DNA of 62,408 nt from Thermomicrobiales bacterium (GTDB lineage Bacteria; Chloroflexota; Chloroflexia; Thermomicrobiales; UBA6265): NCBI GenBank assembly GCA_023957015.1, contig JAMLHR010000014.1:1-62408 (forward strand), in the 5' to 3' direction. Positions 8,636 through 16,878 of this stretch are shown here, piece after piece. The notes below the pieces were generated by a model, which worked only from the letters and a program-made list of their open reading frames with translations, made no database searches and was not told where the DNA came from. Position 1 is the stretch's first letter; each line of letters starts with the position of its first letter. The translations under genes and the position numbers were made by a program.

Positions 8636-9559
8636 CTACACTTGCCTCACCTGTGGCAAAACGGTGCTCGCGAACAACTCCAGCCCATCAATGTCGTCAA
8701 ACTCCATCCACTGCAGTTTCACTTCCTGTACACCATCTTCCGCCTTGGCGTGCAGAATCTCGGCCACCTGATTCGGTGTGCCGATGATCTCGCCCTTCGC
8801 CAACCACTCCTCGAACATGTCGGCTTCGGGATCCGTATCCAGCGTCGCCTGATCCTTGCCGAAAACCACGCCACACATCTGCGAGCGGCGAACGCTGGCA
8901 GGATCGCGACCTTCGGCCACCAGCAGTTCATCCAGCAGTGCGGATCGCTCTTTGAAGACCTGCTGACCGCCCTTGAGCGCGTTCCATTCGTCGGCGTACT
9001 TCGCTGCCAACGGCATCGTGCGCTTGGCACCATTGCCACCGATGACAATCGCGGGACTATTGGCCTCTGGCCAGCGAGGGATGAGCTGTGCCTCTCGCAA
9101 CGGATACCGCTCGCTATCCAGACTCACCGGCGAGTCGGAGCGCGTGAGCGCCACGACGACCTTCAATCCGGCCTCCATTCGGGCGAAACGCTCGTCCATA
9201 CTACCCAGCTCGAACCCGAAGGCGTTGTGCTCCTGTTCCTGCCAACCCGTGCCGATACCGACACGCAAGCGTCCCTTGGCAAGATCGTTGATCGCGCTGG
9301 CCTGCCAGGCGAGAATTCGGGGATCGCGGAATGAGACAGGTGAGACGAGTGTGCCCAGCTCGATCCGGCTGGTGTGATCCGCTGCCCAGGTCAGGCTGGT
9401 GTAGGCCTCCAGTGCAGCCTGGCGCTCGCCCGGACGACCCATGAAGTGGTCGGATCGGACAATGCCATCGAATCCGAAATCCTCGGTGGCTCTCACCAGT
9501 CGCTGCCAGCGTGGCCAGTCGATACCGAGTGCTCCTTCGATCATCAATGAAATGCGCAC
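8636..9559 (-). CDS. LLM class flavin-dependent oxidoreductase (paralogue)
   Basis: A 307-residue luciferase-like TIM barrel that aligns over its length with the protein at 6466-7386. Both share the SDHF segment, the ELGTLVSPVSFRDPRILAWQ strand, GIGTGWQEQEHNAFGFELGSMDERF, and an end of the form DDIDGLELFA.TVLPQVR. The pair looks like a tandem duplication later split by the IS481-type insertion. Cofactor (F420 or FMN) and substrate are unknown. It ends at 8636, just after a region with no other gene, and is divergent from fumC. Confidence 0.86.
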   Translation of the reverse strand: MRISLMIEGALGIDWPRWQRLVRATEDFGFDGIVRSDHFMGRPGERQAALEAYTSLTWAADHTSRIELGTLVSPVSFRDPRILAWQASAINDLAKGRLRVGIGTGWQEQEHNAFGFELGSMDERFARMEAGLKVVVALTRSDSPVSLDSERYPLREAQLIPRWPEANSPAIVIGGNGAKRTMPLAAKYADEWNALKGGQQVFKERSALLDELLVAEGRDPASVRRSQMCGVVFGKDQATLDTDPEADMFEEWLAKGEIIGTPNQVAEILHAKAEDGVQEVKLQWMEFDDIDGLELFASTVLPQVRQV

Positions 9560-9722
9560 GGAATGCCCTTTCTGTCAGAAAAACCGCCTTCGTCTGCTCC
9601 CATGGTACGTGATTCTGCCCGCATAAACCGTGCCGTTTCGCGGGTACAATGAGACCAGTGAGTCAACGCCTGAACTGCGGGAACAACGGTGTGTCCCGGG
9701 TGCTAGCACAAGGAGACGATCA

Positions 9723-11105
9723 ATGCGCACAGTACGTGATTCGATGGGCGAGATGCAGGTGCCTGAGAGTGCGATGTATGGTGCCACCACCGCCCGCGCC
9801 GTGGAGAACTTTCCGATCAGCAATCTCCGGTTCGGTCGCGCGTTTCTGAACGCGATCGGTTTGATCAAGGATGCCTGTGCTCAGGTCAACAAGGAACTTG
9901 GGCTGCTCGATGCGGATATGGCCGATCTCATCTCCGCCGCCGCTGCCGATGTTGCCGCCGGTATGTTCGACGATCAATTCCCGATCGATATCTTCCAGAC
10001 GGGCTCCGGTACCTCCACCAATATGAACGCGAACGAGGTCATCACCAGCCGCGCGAAGCAGTTGCAACCGGATGCCGCGCAGCCGCATCCGAACGATCAC
10101 GTCAATATGGGCCAGAGCTCGAACGACGTGATTCCAACCGCGATCAGCGTCTCCGCCTATATCGAGATCGCGGAGAAGTTATTGCCGGCGCTGAAGCATC
10201 TGGAGGCAACCATTCTCGCCCGCGCCGCCGAGTTTGATGGCATCGTCAAGACCGGTCGCACACACCTGATGGACGCGACACCGGTGCGCCTGAGCGATAC
10301 CACCCGTGCCTGGGCCACCCAGGTTCGGCTTGGTCGCGAGCGTATCGAGGCTACACTCCCGCACCTGGCTCGTTTGGCGATCGGTGGTACCGCGGTTGGT
10401 TCCGGACTGAACGCCCATCCCGAGTTTGGTGCGCGTGTCAGCGCCAAGCTGAGCGAGATGACCGGTCTGCCGTTTGTGGAAACGGACGATCACTTCGAGG
10501 CCCAGGCAAGCCAGGGTATCTCGGCCGAAGTCAGTGGTGCGCTCAAGGCGACCGCCGCCGATTTCATCAAGATCGCCAACGATCTCCGTCACATGAATAG
10601 CGGACCGATCAGTGGTCTGGGAGAGATCGTGTTGCCAGCGCTGCAGCCAGGCTCCAGCATCATGCCGGGCAAGATCAATCCAGTGATCGCGGAAGCGACG
10701 ATGATGGTCTCCGCCCAGGTGATCGGCAACGATGCCACCATTGCCTACTGTGCAGCGCTCGGTAACTTCGAGCTGAATGTGATGCTTCCGATTCTGTGCC
10801 ACAACCTGCTCGAGAGCATCGAGATCCTGGCCAGTTGCAGCAACGTGCTCGCCGATAAGGCGATCGCTGGCTTCACGGTCAATGTCGATCACATCAATGA
10901 TCTGGTCGACAAGAATCCGATTATGGTGACGGCACTGAATCCGATCATCGGCTACGAGACCGGAGCCAAGATCGCCAAACGCGCCTATGCCGAGAAGCGC
11001 ACCGTCAAGGATGTCGCCGCCGAGATGACCGATCTGACACCAGCGCAGTTGGATCATTTGCTTGATCCGGCTGAGTTGGCGGTCCCGGGGATCAAGGGCG
11101 AGTAG
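9723..11105 (+). CDS. fumC: Class II fumarate hydratase
   Basis: The start is ATG 9723, with AAGGAG upstream; an in-frame extension to 9630 is unsupported. The 460-residue protein has the superfamily signature GSSIMPGKIN (about residues 310-320), TGSGTSTNMNANEV (about 95-110) and NDHVNMGQSSNDVIPT (about 124-140), all class II fumarase/aspartase hallmarks. HLMDATPVRL favours fumarase over aspartase. It interconverts fumarate and L-malate in the citric acid cycle as a homotetramer without an iron-sulfur cluster. It converges on a two-component system, with a hairpin-rich region between. Confidence 0.95.
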   Translation: MRTVRDSMGEMQVPESAMYGATTARAVENFPISNLRFGRAFLNAIGLIKDACAQVNKELGLLDADMADLISAAAADVAAGMFDDQFPIDIFQTGSGTSTNMNANEVITSRAKQLQPDAAQPHPNDHVNMGQSSNDVIPTAISVSAYIEIAEKLLPALKHLEATILARAAEFDGIVKTGRTHLMDATPVRLSDTTRAWATQVRLGRERIEATLPHLARLAIGGTAVGSGLNAHPEFGARVSAKLSEMTGLPFVETDDHFEAQASQGISAEVSGALKATAADFIKIANDLRHMNSGPISGLGEIVLPALQPGSSIMPGKINPVIAEATMMVSAQVIGNDATIAYCAALGNFELNVMLPILCHNLLESIEILASCSNVLADKAIAGFTVNVDHINDLVDKNPIMVTALNPIIGYETGAKIAKRAYAEKRTVKDVAAEMTDLTPAQLDHLLDPAELAVPGIKGE

Positions 11106-11166
11106 GGGGAGGACACGCGGTCTCGCGCGGAGGTAGTCGCGATCCTCCTGATCGCCCACGAAGCGA

Positions 11167-11258
11167 AGCTTCGTCTATGGTCCGATGATCCTCGTAACAG
11201 ATAACCTTCAGGATCATCGGACCTAACATACGAACCTGCGGTTCGTTGTCGACCATAA
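11167..11258. repeat. Tandem hairpin array between convergent genes
   Basis: At least three hairpins follow one another. A perfect 14-bp stem has GGTCCGATGATCCT (11179-11192) and its complement (11210-11223). CGAACctgcgGTTCG is near 11231. GTCGACC-ataaa-GGTCGAC is at about 11248-11266. A short self-complementary stretch (GAAGCTTC) precedes them. The array lies between the ends of fumC and the histidine kinase and may terminate both, although there is no T-tract. Confidence 0.65.
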
Positions 11259-11346
11259 AGGTCGACGTTACCGTTATTTGCTACGTTCGGCCGTGGTCGC
11301 CCGACAATCGGTGCCTACGTCTGCACGGACACGTCGCGCATCGGCA

Positions 11347-12912
11347 TCACCCGAATCGCTGTGGCAGCCAGACGGTGAAGTTCGTGCCCTCGCCAGGTGT
11401 GGAGGCGACGTCGATCCAACCCTTGTGCGCGCGGACGATGCTCAGCGCGATCGAGAGACCAAGCCCGGTACCGCCGCTACTGCGGGCGCGGTGATCCTCG
11501 GCGCGGTAGAACCGCTCGAACAGATGCGGCAGGTGCTGGGGCGCGATACCGCAACCCGTATCGTCCACATCGATGCGGGCGCAACGCACCTTATCCTGCG
11601 GATCGATATCCTCACGAATCGTCAGACTGACCGTACCTTCACCCGGTGTGTGGCGAATGGCGTTGTCCAGCAAAATCAGCATCACCTGAACCAAGGCATC
11701 GCCATCGCCGTGGATCAGCACCTCGCCCTCGGAGGTCAGCACCAGAACCTGTTTGTCCACCAGCACCTCGGCCGTGCGAATCGCCTCGCGAGCCAGAAGA
11801 TCGAGTGATACCACATCGTGTTCGTTGAGATTGCGCGTCGGATTGCCATCGGTGCGGGCCAGACTGAGGAGGTCGCTGACCAACCGACTCATCCGCTCAC
11901 TTTCGCGGCTGACATCTCCCAGCGCATCCGCCAGATCCCGGGGATCGATCTCACGACCGGATGAGAGCTGCCGTCGCACGACATCGACATTGCCCTTGAT
12001 GCTGGTCAACGGGGTGCGCAGCTCATGGGATGCATCGGCCACGAATCGCTGCTGTGTCTTGAAGGCCTGTTCGATGCGATCGAGCATGTCATTGAAGGTG
12101 TTGCCCAACTCCGCCAGCTCGTCGCCTGTCTGGGGGACATCCAGCCGCCGACTCAACGATGCTGCGGTGCGATCCTTGGCGATATCGTCGGCGCCGTCGA
12201 TGAATCGATTGACGGGCGCCAGGGCGCGTCCGGCCAGACTCCAGCCGCCGATACTCGCGGTCGCCCCACCGATGACTCCGAAGAGGATCAGCGCCTGGCT
12301 GAGCTGCTGCAGCATATGGGTGGTGCCGCTGAGCGACTCGCTGGTGAAGATCATACCGATCACCATATGCACACCGGTACGGGGATCGACGACGTGCTCA
12401 CTGACGATCGGGAGCGTATAGCCGCGGATCGCGTAACCATTGACGCGATAAGTACCCAGCGTTGGCTCATTCGATGTCTTGTATCGCTCGATGTCGGCTT
12501 GTGTCGGCCAGAGGTTGCTCAGTGTGCCATCGTCGAATGTGACTTCATTCGTGGTGAAATCCACAACGGTCACGGAGACGCCGGAGAACAGGATATTCTG
12601 CAGATCGAGCGTCGGTGAGTTATCCAGTTGATAGAGATTGGCGTTGCCCGTCGGGCGTTCGCTGACCTGGGTGCTGACATCGCGCGCGGCGTTGCTCAAT
12701 CGGTTCTCGGCATCCTGATCCAGTGAGCGGATCAGGAGCACACGGAGACCGATACCCAACATGCTGAGCGTGATGATCAACACGCCAGCGTACCAGGCGG
12801 TGATGCCGAAGCGAACGCTGAACAGAAACGGAACACGCCGACGCAACACACCCTGGCTGCGTTCTTCCGGGAGTTCCCGGCTGGTCATGGTCGCGGATTG
12901 CGGTTTACTCAC
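11347..12912 (-). CDS. HAMP-domain sensor histidine kinase
   Basis: A 521-residue membrane kinase. TM1 is at about 35-60, followed by an external sensor region to about 205, TM2 at about 207-230 and a HAMP linker to about 285. HisKA carries the phosphorylated histidine in SHELRTPLTSIKG (about 296-308). The HATPase_c domain has the N box (LLDNAIRHTPGEG), G1 (DTGCGI) and G2 (GGTGLGL). It would phosphorylate the adjacent OmpR-type regulator, with which it overlaps by 4 bases (ATGA), showing translational coupling. The domain order resembles the BaeS/MprB type. The sensed signal is unknown. Confidence 0.93.
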   Translation of the reverse strand: MSKPQSATMTSRELPEERSQGVLRRRVPFLFSVRFGITAWYAGVLIITLSMLGIGLRVLLIRSLDQDAENRLSNAARDVSTQVSERPTGNANLYQLDNSPTLDLQNILFSGVSVTVVDFTTNEVTFDDGTLSNLWPTQADIERYKTSNEPTLGTYRVNGYAIRGYTLPIVSEHVVDPRTGVHMVIGMIFTSESLSGTTHMLQQLSQALILFGVIGGATASIGGWSLAGRALAPVNRFIDGADDIAKDRTAASLSRRLDVPQTGDELAELGNTFNDMLDRIEQAFKTQQRFVADASHELRTPLTSIKGNVDVVRRQLSSGREIDPRDLADALGDVSRESERMSRLVSDLLSLARTDGNPTRNLNEHDVVSLDLLAREAIRTAEVLVDKQVLVLTSEGEVLIHGDGDALVQVMLILLDNAIRHTPGEGTVSLTIREDIDPQDKVRCARIDVDDTGCGIAPQHLPHLFERFYRAEDHRARSSGGTGLGLSIALSIVRAHKGWIDVASTPGEGTNFTVWLPQRFG

Positions 12913-13640
12913 TGCGCACGCAGGACGTAGCCGATACCACGAACGGTCTGGACAACGCGAGTGTCGTCGCTGGCCTCGAGTGCACGGCGCAGATTACCGA
13001 TGACCACCTCCAGCACGTTGGATTCGCCGTAGAAATCATCGCCCCAGACACGCTGCATCAAGGTCTGTCGGGTGAGAACCTGATTTGGGTGTCGCATCAG
13101 GATCGCCAACAGATCGAACTCGCGCGGCGTGAGCTCGATCATCTGACCATCGCGTTCCACCGTGTGGCTGGTCAGATTCAGGGTGATGTTCTCGAAGGTC
13201 AGCACATCCTGACTGATACCGGTGGTTGGCATGGCCCGGCGAAGCAGGGCGCGCACCCGGGCGACGAGTTCATCGAAATCGAATGGTTTCACCAGGTAGT
13301 CATCGGCACCGGCGTCCAGACCGGCAACGCGATCTGCCACTGCATCGCGGGCGGTCAACATCAGGATTGGCAAGCGCGGTGTACCCTCCGCCTCCTCGGC
13401 GGCGCGGATGCGTTGCGTGATCTGGATGCCATCGATACCGGGAAGCATGAGATCGAGCACGACCAGATCGGGTGGGGTGTCACGCAGGCGCGCGAGGGCG
13501 TCCATGCCGTTATCGGCGACATGGACATCGAATCCCTCGAAAATCAGTCCTCGACGGACGAAGCCGGAGATTGCCGGTTCGTCTTCCACGATCAGGATCG
13601 TGCGGGTGCGCTCCGGCGCATCGGAATGTACTATAGCCAT
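12909..13640 (-). CDS. OmpR-family response regulator
   Basis: The start is placed at ATG 13640 because the receiver domain begins about 14 residues later; upstream in-frame ATGs would add an unusual Arg/Met-rich tail. The 243-residue product has a receiver domain with acidic pair ED (19-20), phospho-acceptor D63 in VVLDLMLPG and KPFDFDELVARV, then a winged-helix domain with the 'ELTPREFDLLAILMRHPNQVLTR' start and a C-terminal RGIGYVL wing. It is co-transcribed with the downstream kinase gene and is probably its DNA-binding partner. Confidence 0.93.
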   Translation of the reverse strand: MAIVHSDAPERTRTILIVEDEPAISGFVRRGLIFEGFDVHVADNGMDALARLRDTPPDLVVLDLMLPGIDGIQITQRIRAAEEAEGTPRLPILMLTARDAVADRVAGLDAGADDYLVKPFDFDELVARVRALLRRAMPTTGISQDVLTFENITLNLTSHTVERDGQMIELTPREFDLLAILMRHPNQVLTRQTLMQRVWGDDFYGESNVLEVVIGNLRRALEASDDTRVVQTVRGIGYVLRAQ

Positions 13641-13732
13641 GGTGCTGTTGGTACCTCGAATGTACCGAATCATTCTTCGTATCATAATCCACACCGGCCC
13701 GCGTCTCTGCACATCCGACCCGCGTATATACA

Positions 13733-13766
13733 TAAGCGGCGGGTCATCGGTGATGGCCGCCGCTTA
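13733..13766. repeat. Hairpin in divergent intergenic region
   Basis: Perfect 10-bp arms TAAGCGGCGG (13733-13742) and CCGCCGCTTA (13757-13766) around a 14-base loop, between the regulator gene start and a GNAT-like gene. It could be an operator or a residual terminator. No T-tract follows. Confidence 0.5.
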
Positions 13767-13895
13767 CGCATGGGGTGGGGAGGAGAGACGTTAGAAATGT
13801 TCATGGTTATGGTTGAAAGTCCGAGTGACCATTTCCAACTGTCCTCATGATAGGTAAGTAGGCTGAATGATCTCTGAAATGAACCTGAAGAATCC

Positions 13896-14429
13896 ATGAA
13901 TTCACTGCCGCTTGAACCCATGATCGCGCCATACCGGTTGCGAGCCATCCGCGAGTTCGATCTGGAAGGTATCTCCCAGTTGTATCCGGAGAGCACCGCC
14001 TGGGGTCGGAGTGTGGCGGAGCGTCGTTCCTGGCTGCAGGATGCCGAGGATATCGCCTGGGGCAAGAATCCGAAGCTGCGCATGGTGTTGGAGGAGCGGA
14101 AGAGCGGTCGGGCATTGGCGGGCTTCACCTTCGATCGCAAGAGCGAGGCGGTGGCCATGTTGCGGTACGGATTCCGACCGAGCACTGCGATGACCCAGAT
14201 CGCCGGATTTGTGCTTGCCCGAAGTTTCGCCTTTGATGTGCTCAACCTGATCGCGCTCCGCACTGATATGGTGCAGGGTCAGAATCCACTGGCGCTCGTA
14301 CATGAGCAGATCGGATATCGCGAAGCCGTGCGGTTGCGTCAGTGGTGGCGCGATGCCGAGGGTACCGCGCTGGATTTCATCACCTACGAAGCGGTCAATC
14401 CGGCCTGGGAGGCGAAGCGTGGAGAATAA
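13896..14429 (+). CDS. GNAT-like protein, divergent
   Basis: A 177-residue protein that starts at ATG 13896 (a second ATG at 13920 is possible). Its strand/helix pattern (YRLRAIREFDLEGISQLYPES ... RMVLEERKSGRALAGFTFDR ... ALVHEQIGYREAVRLRQWW) fits a GNAT fold, including a final 'GY.E..R...W..' block, but the acetyl-CoA loop Q/RxxGxG/A is not recognisable. It may be a non-catalytic or divergent member. It overlaps the next gene, a standard GNAT acetyltransferase, by 11 bases, so the two are coupled and perhaps act together. Confidence 0.6.
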   Translation: MNSLPLEPMIAPYRLRAIREFDLEGISQLYPESTAWGRSVAERRSWLQDAEDIAWGKNPKLRMVLEERKSGRALAGFTFDRKSEAVAMLRYGFRPSTAMTQIAGFVLARSFAFDVLNLIALRTDMVQGQNPLALVHEQIGYREAVRLRQWWRDAEGTALDFITYEAVNPAWEAKRGE

Positions 14430-14976
14430 CTTCCAGCCGGAGATGTTCGGTGAGCGTATCTGGCTTCGGCCAATCGAAATGAGAGACGCCTTGGCCATTG
14501 CGCAATCTGCTGAGTTCGAGCGCGATCCACAGCTCCCGGAGCCAGTCATTCCGGTCAGCGAGACAGCTTTTCGCAACTGGATCGCGAGCCGTAGCGAGAA
14601 CGAACTTGTCTGGGCGATCTGTCGCACCGACGAGCAGGAAGCGATCGGCACCGCCAGCATCCGCAGTATCGATCTTCACGCTCGCACGGCTGAGACGGGG
14701 ATGGGTCTATTCTCGCCGGCGGATCGCGGCAAGGGATTGGGGCAGGAGGTCAAGACGCTGATTCTGGACTTCGCCTTCGATGTCATCGGTCTGCACAGCC
14801 TCAACTGCACGATCGACTCGCGTAACCTCCGCAGCCAGCGTTCGGTGGAGCGCAGCGGTTATGTTCTCGCCGGTTCACTGACCGCGAACATCCCGCTTGG
14901 ACTTGGGCAGTACGCGGATACGCTGATCTATCAGATCCTCGCCGCTGACTGGCGTGCTCGGAACCGGGATTTATAG
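14419..14976 (+). CDS. GNAT acetyltransferase, RimJ/RimL-like
   Basis: GTG 14419 is chosen because GGGAGG sits about 8 bases upstream, inside the end of the preceding gene, giving an 11-base overlap. The 185-residue product starts NNFQPEMFGERIWLRPIEMRD, the usual beginning of the Acetyltransf_3 (RimJ/RimL) group. It has GMGLFSPADRGKGLGQEV as the acetyl-CoA loop and N.RS.R..ERSGYV.AG near the end. Such enzymes acetylate the N-terminus of proteins or small amines. The acceptor is unknown. Confidence 0.8.
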   Translation: MENNFQPEMFGERIWLRPIEMRDALAIAQSAEFERDPQLPEPVIPVSETAFRNWIASRSENELVWAICRTDEQEAIGTASIRSIDLHARTAETGMGLFSPADRGKGLGQEVKTLILDFAFDVIGLHSLNCTIDSRNLRSQRSVERSGYVLAGSLTANIPLGLGQYADTLIYQILAADWRARNRDL

Positions 14977-14982
14977 GCGTAC

Positions 14983-15073
14983 GTGGGCCCGGATTGATTC
15001 CGGGGGCTCTTCACGGAGGAGAATTAACTGGTATGGACGCTTCGTAAAGCCCGGGGATTAACCCCGAGCCCAC
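14983..15073. repeat. 91-bp palindromic intergenic element
   Basis: Outer arms GTGGGC (14983-14988) and GCCCAC (15068-15073) enclose two hairpins, CCCGG-attga-TTCCGGG and CCCGGGG-atta-ACCCCGAG, separated by a linker containing CGGAGGAGAATT. Length and layout match the elements at 56317 and 61777. It lies between convergent gene ends. Confidence 0.65.
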
Positions 15074-15081
15074 ACTGCTAC

Positions 15082-15393
15082 CTAACCTTCCAGAATTCTG
15101 GCCAATGCTCGCGTCAATGTGTCAGGTGAGGCGACCAACCAGCGATCCAGCGCACCATCAATGGCCGTATCCAGGTCCCGCAACGCCGCGAGTTCGTCTT
15201 CGTGAATCGCTTCCATCACGGTCTCGGGATCGCCTTCATCATCGTCAACGGCCAGCATCGCCGTGGTGCCATCGAGCACCAGCGTCCACTCGTCGCCGAT
15301 GATGTGCAACTCGCTCCCGTCCTCGCCGATTTCGACATGATCGTTGGCGATCAACTGGGCGAATGCGCGCTCGATCTCAGTTCGCAGATCCAT
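15082..15393 (-). CDS. Small acidic protein of unknown function
   Basis: The start at ATG 15393 (MDLRTEIERAFAQLI) overlaps the end of the arginase-like gene by 17 bases; an in-frame extension to 15483 lies wholly inside that gene and is arginine/serine-rich, as expected for a shadow. The 103-residue product is very acidic, with a helical N-terminus, a beta-rich middle (LHIIGDEWTLVLDGTTAMLAV) and a helical C-terminus. No family recognised. Coupling to the arginase-like gene suggests a linked role. Confidence 0.6.
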   Translation of the reverse strand: MDLRTEIERAFAQLIANDHVEIGEDGSELHIIGDEWTLVLDGTTAMLAVDDDEGDPETVMEAIHEDELAALRDLDTAIDGALDRWLVASPDTLTRALARILEG

Positions 15394-16288
15394 CGCTCTG
15401 CTCTCCCTGGCTGAACTGCCACCCCGGTAACGCCTGTTCCAGAACGGACAGCGTTGAGGCAACCGACTTCTCGCCGCGAGCACCCGCGCCGGGATTAAGG
15501 CTGGTGACGCTTACCGCCGCCGTCTTGCCATGCTTGGTGACCTGGCTGATCATCCATGCCACTTGCCTCGGACTGAGGCCATTCGCCTCCGGGGTCGAGG
15601 CGCTCGGGACGTACTGGGGATCAAGCACATCGAGATCGACATTGACGACGATGGCATCGACGCGCGAGGCGAGTCGCTCGATCGCCTGCTCGAAAAGCTG
15701 GCTGCGCTGTGGACTCTTGGCCTCGATCACGCGCACATCGGTGCTGTGCAGCAGGCCGCCTTCCTTCTCATCCAGCATGCGGACACCCGCGATGACGATG
15801 TGATCGGTTGGCAGTGTATGGCGCAGATTGGCGCTCTCGCGCCAGATCGGTCCGGCGAGACCAGCAAGAATCGCGACCGGCATACCGGCCAGAATGCCAC
15901 TGAAGCTGGTTTCCGGTGTATTGAAATCCGGGTGAGCATCGATCCAGACGACGCCGATCTTGGCGTCCGGCTTCGCCAACTGCACACCGCTAACCACACC
16001 GATGGTGGCGGTGTCATCGCCAGCGATAACGAGCACAGTATCGTCGTTGCTTAACGCATCGCGGACGAGTTCGGCGGTGTGTCGGCCAAGTGCGCCGATG
16101 TTGGCGGCAATCGGTCCATCGACGCGCTCGTCCTCTGGCAGTTTGCTTTCCTTTGGATCGGTGGTCTCAACGCCAACTGCGTTCAGACGAGATCGCAGCC
16201 CGGCTCTCAGCAGCGCGATCGGACCACGTCCCATGCCATCCATGTACTCATCGTATCGATATGGAACAGTAACAATATGGACAGGCAT
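15377..16288 (-). CDS. Arginase/agmatinase-fold protein with altered metal site
   Basis: ATG 16288 is used because GGGGGAG lies about 6 bases upstream; a longer frame to 16405 has no ribosome site. The 303-residue protein has the ureohydrolase motifs WIDAHPDFN (115-123) and VDLDVLDP (217-224, carrying D218 and D220). In place of the usual GGDHS motif it has GDDTA (90-94), so the histidine that normally binds manganese A is an aspartate. The family hydrolyses arginine, agmatine or formimino-glutamate. The altered ligand may change metal or substrate, or impair catalysis. It is followed by a small coupled acidic gene. Confidence 0.85.
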   Translation of the reverse strand: MPVHIVTVPYRYDEYMDGMGRGPIALLRAGLRSRLNAVGVETTDPKESKLPEDERVDGPIAANIGALGRHTAELVRDALSNDDTVLVIAGDDTATIGVVSGVQLAKPDAKIGVVWIDAHPDFNTPETSFSGILAGMPVAILAGLAGPIWRESANLRHTLPTDHIVIAGVRMLDEKEGGLLHSTDVRVIEAKSPQRSQLFEQAIERLASRVDAIVVNVDLDVLDPQYVPSASTPEANGLSPRQVAWMISQVTKHGKTAAVSVTSLNPGAGARGEKSVASTLSVLEQALPGWQFSQGEQSDGSAN

Positions 16289-16330
16289 AGCTCGCTCCCC
16301 CACGGATGTGTAATCAGATTCGAGATAGTC

Positions 16331-16356
16331 TTGGACAACCTCTACCTCCGTATAAT
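16331..16356 (+). promoter_or_regulatory. Candidate promoter for the J-domain gene
   Basis: A perfect TATAAT (16351-16356) lies 42 bases before the J-domain start codon. TTGGAC (16331-16336) is only 14 bases upstream of it, shorter than ideal, so the -35 element is uncertain. The -10 match is the main support. Confidence 0.4.
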
Positions 16357-16398
16357 ACTTGCTGGAACGGGTGATCGCGCAGGGGATATGGGCACCGC

Positions 16399-16878
16399 AT
16401 GGCACTTCCGCAGCAAAACCACTATCGACTGCTGGATGTCCCGTTCACTGCCAGCCGCAAAGACATCACCACGGCCTACAAAAAGGCGATGCGGCAGTGG
16501 CATCCGGATCAGTTCCGCGGTACCGATAAGGCTCTGGCTGAGGAGCAATCACGTCGGATCAATCAGGCGTACAGCGTGCTCAGCGATCCCCGCAAGCGCG
16601 CCGATTACGACCGCTCGATCCGGGTCGAGGCAATGCAGGCGGAGATCATGGAGCGCTACGTACCTGGCTCCAGTGGCTGGAACCTGGATGGTTCCGGTCC
16701 GATGCCTGCCGATGCCCCTCGCCGTCCCATGACGTCAGCCCAGAAGGCCGAGATGCGGGTCAGTGATCGCAACGCCATGCGCAGTCTGATCATCTCGTTC
16801 GCGTTCCTGGCGCTGGCGGCGATACTGTTGCTGTTCTTCTTCGCGATCCTGGAGAATGGGATCGGTGCGATTTTCTAG
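16399..16878 (+). CDS. J-domain protein with C-terminal membrane anchor
   Basis: A 159-residue protein. Residues about 8-72 form a J domain: NHYRLLDVPFTASRKDITTAY, the diagnostic HPD (35-37), and INQAYSVLSDPRKRADYD. A polar linker follows, then a strongly hydrophobic segment (about 131-153, LIISFAFLALAAILLLFFFA). It would therefore be a tail-anchored DnaJ-like co-chaperone that stimulates DnaK at the membrane. There is no Gly/Phe-rich or zinc-finger domain. It converges on the kinase-like gene, with a 4-base overlap of their stops. Confidence 0.88.
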   Translation: MALPQQNHYRLLDVPFTASRKDITTAYKKAMRQWHPDQFRGTDKALAEEQSRRINQAYSVLSDPRKRADYDRSIRVEAMQAEIMERYVPGSSGWNLDGSGPMPADAPRRPMTSAQKAEMRVSDRNAMRSLIISFAFLALAAILLLFFFAILENGIGAIF

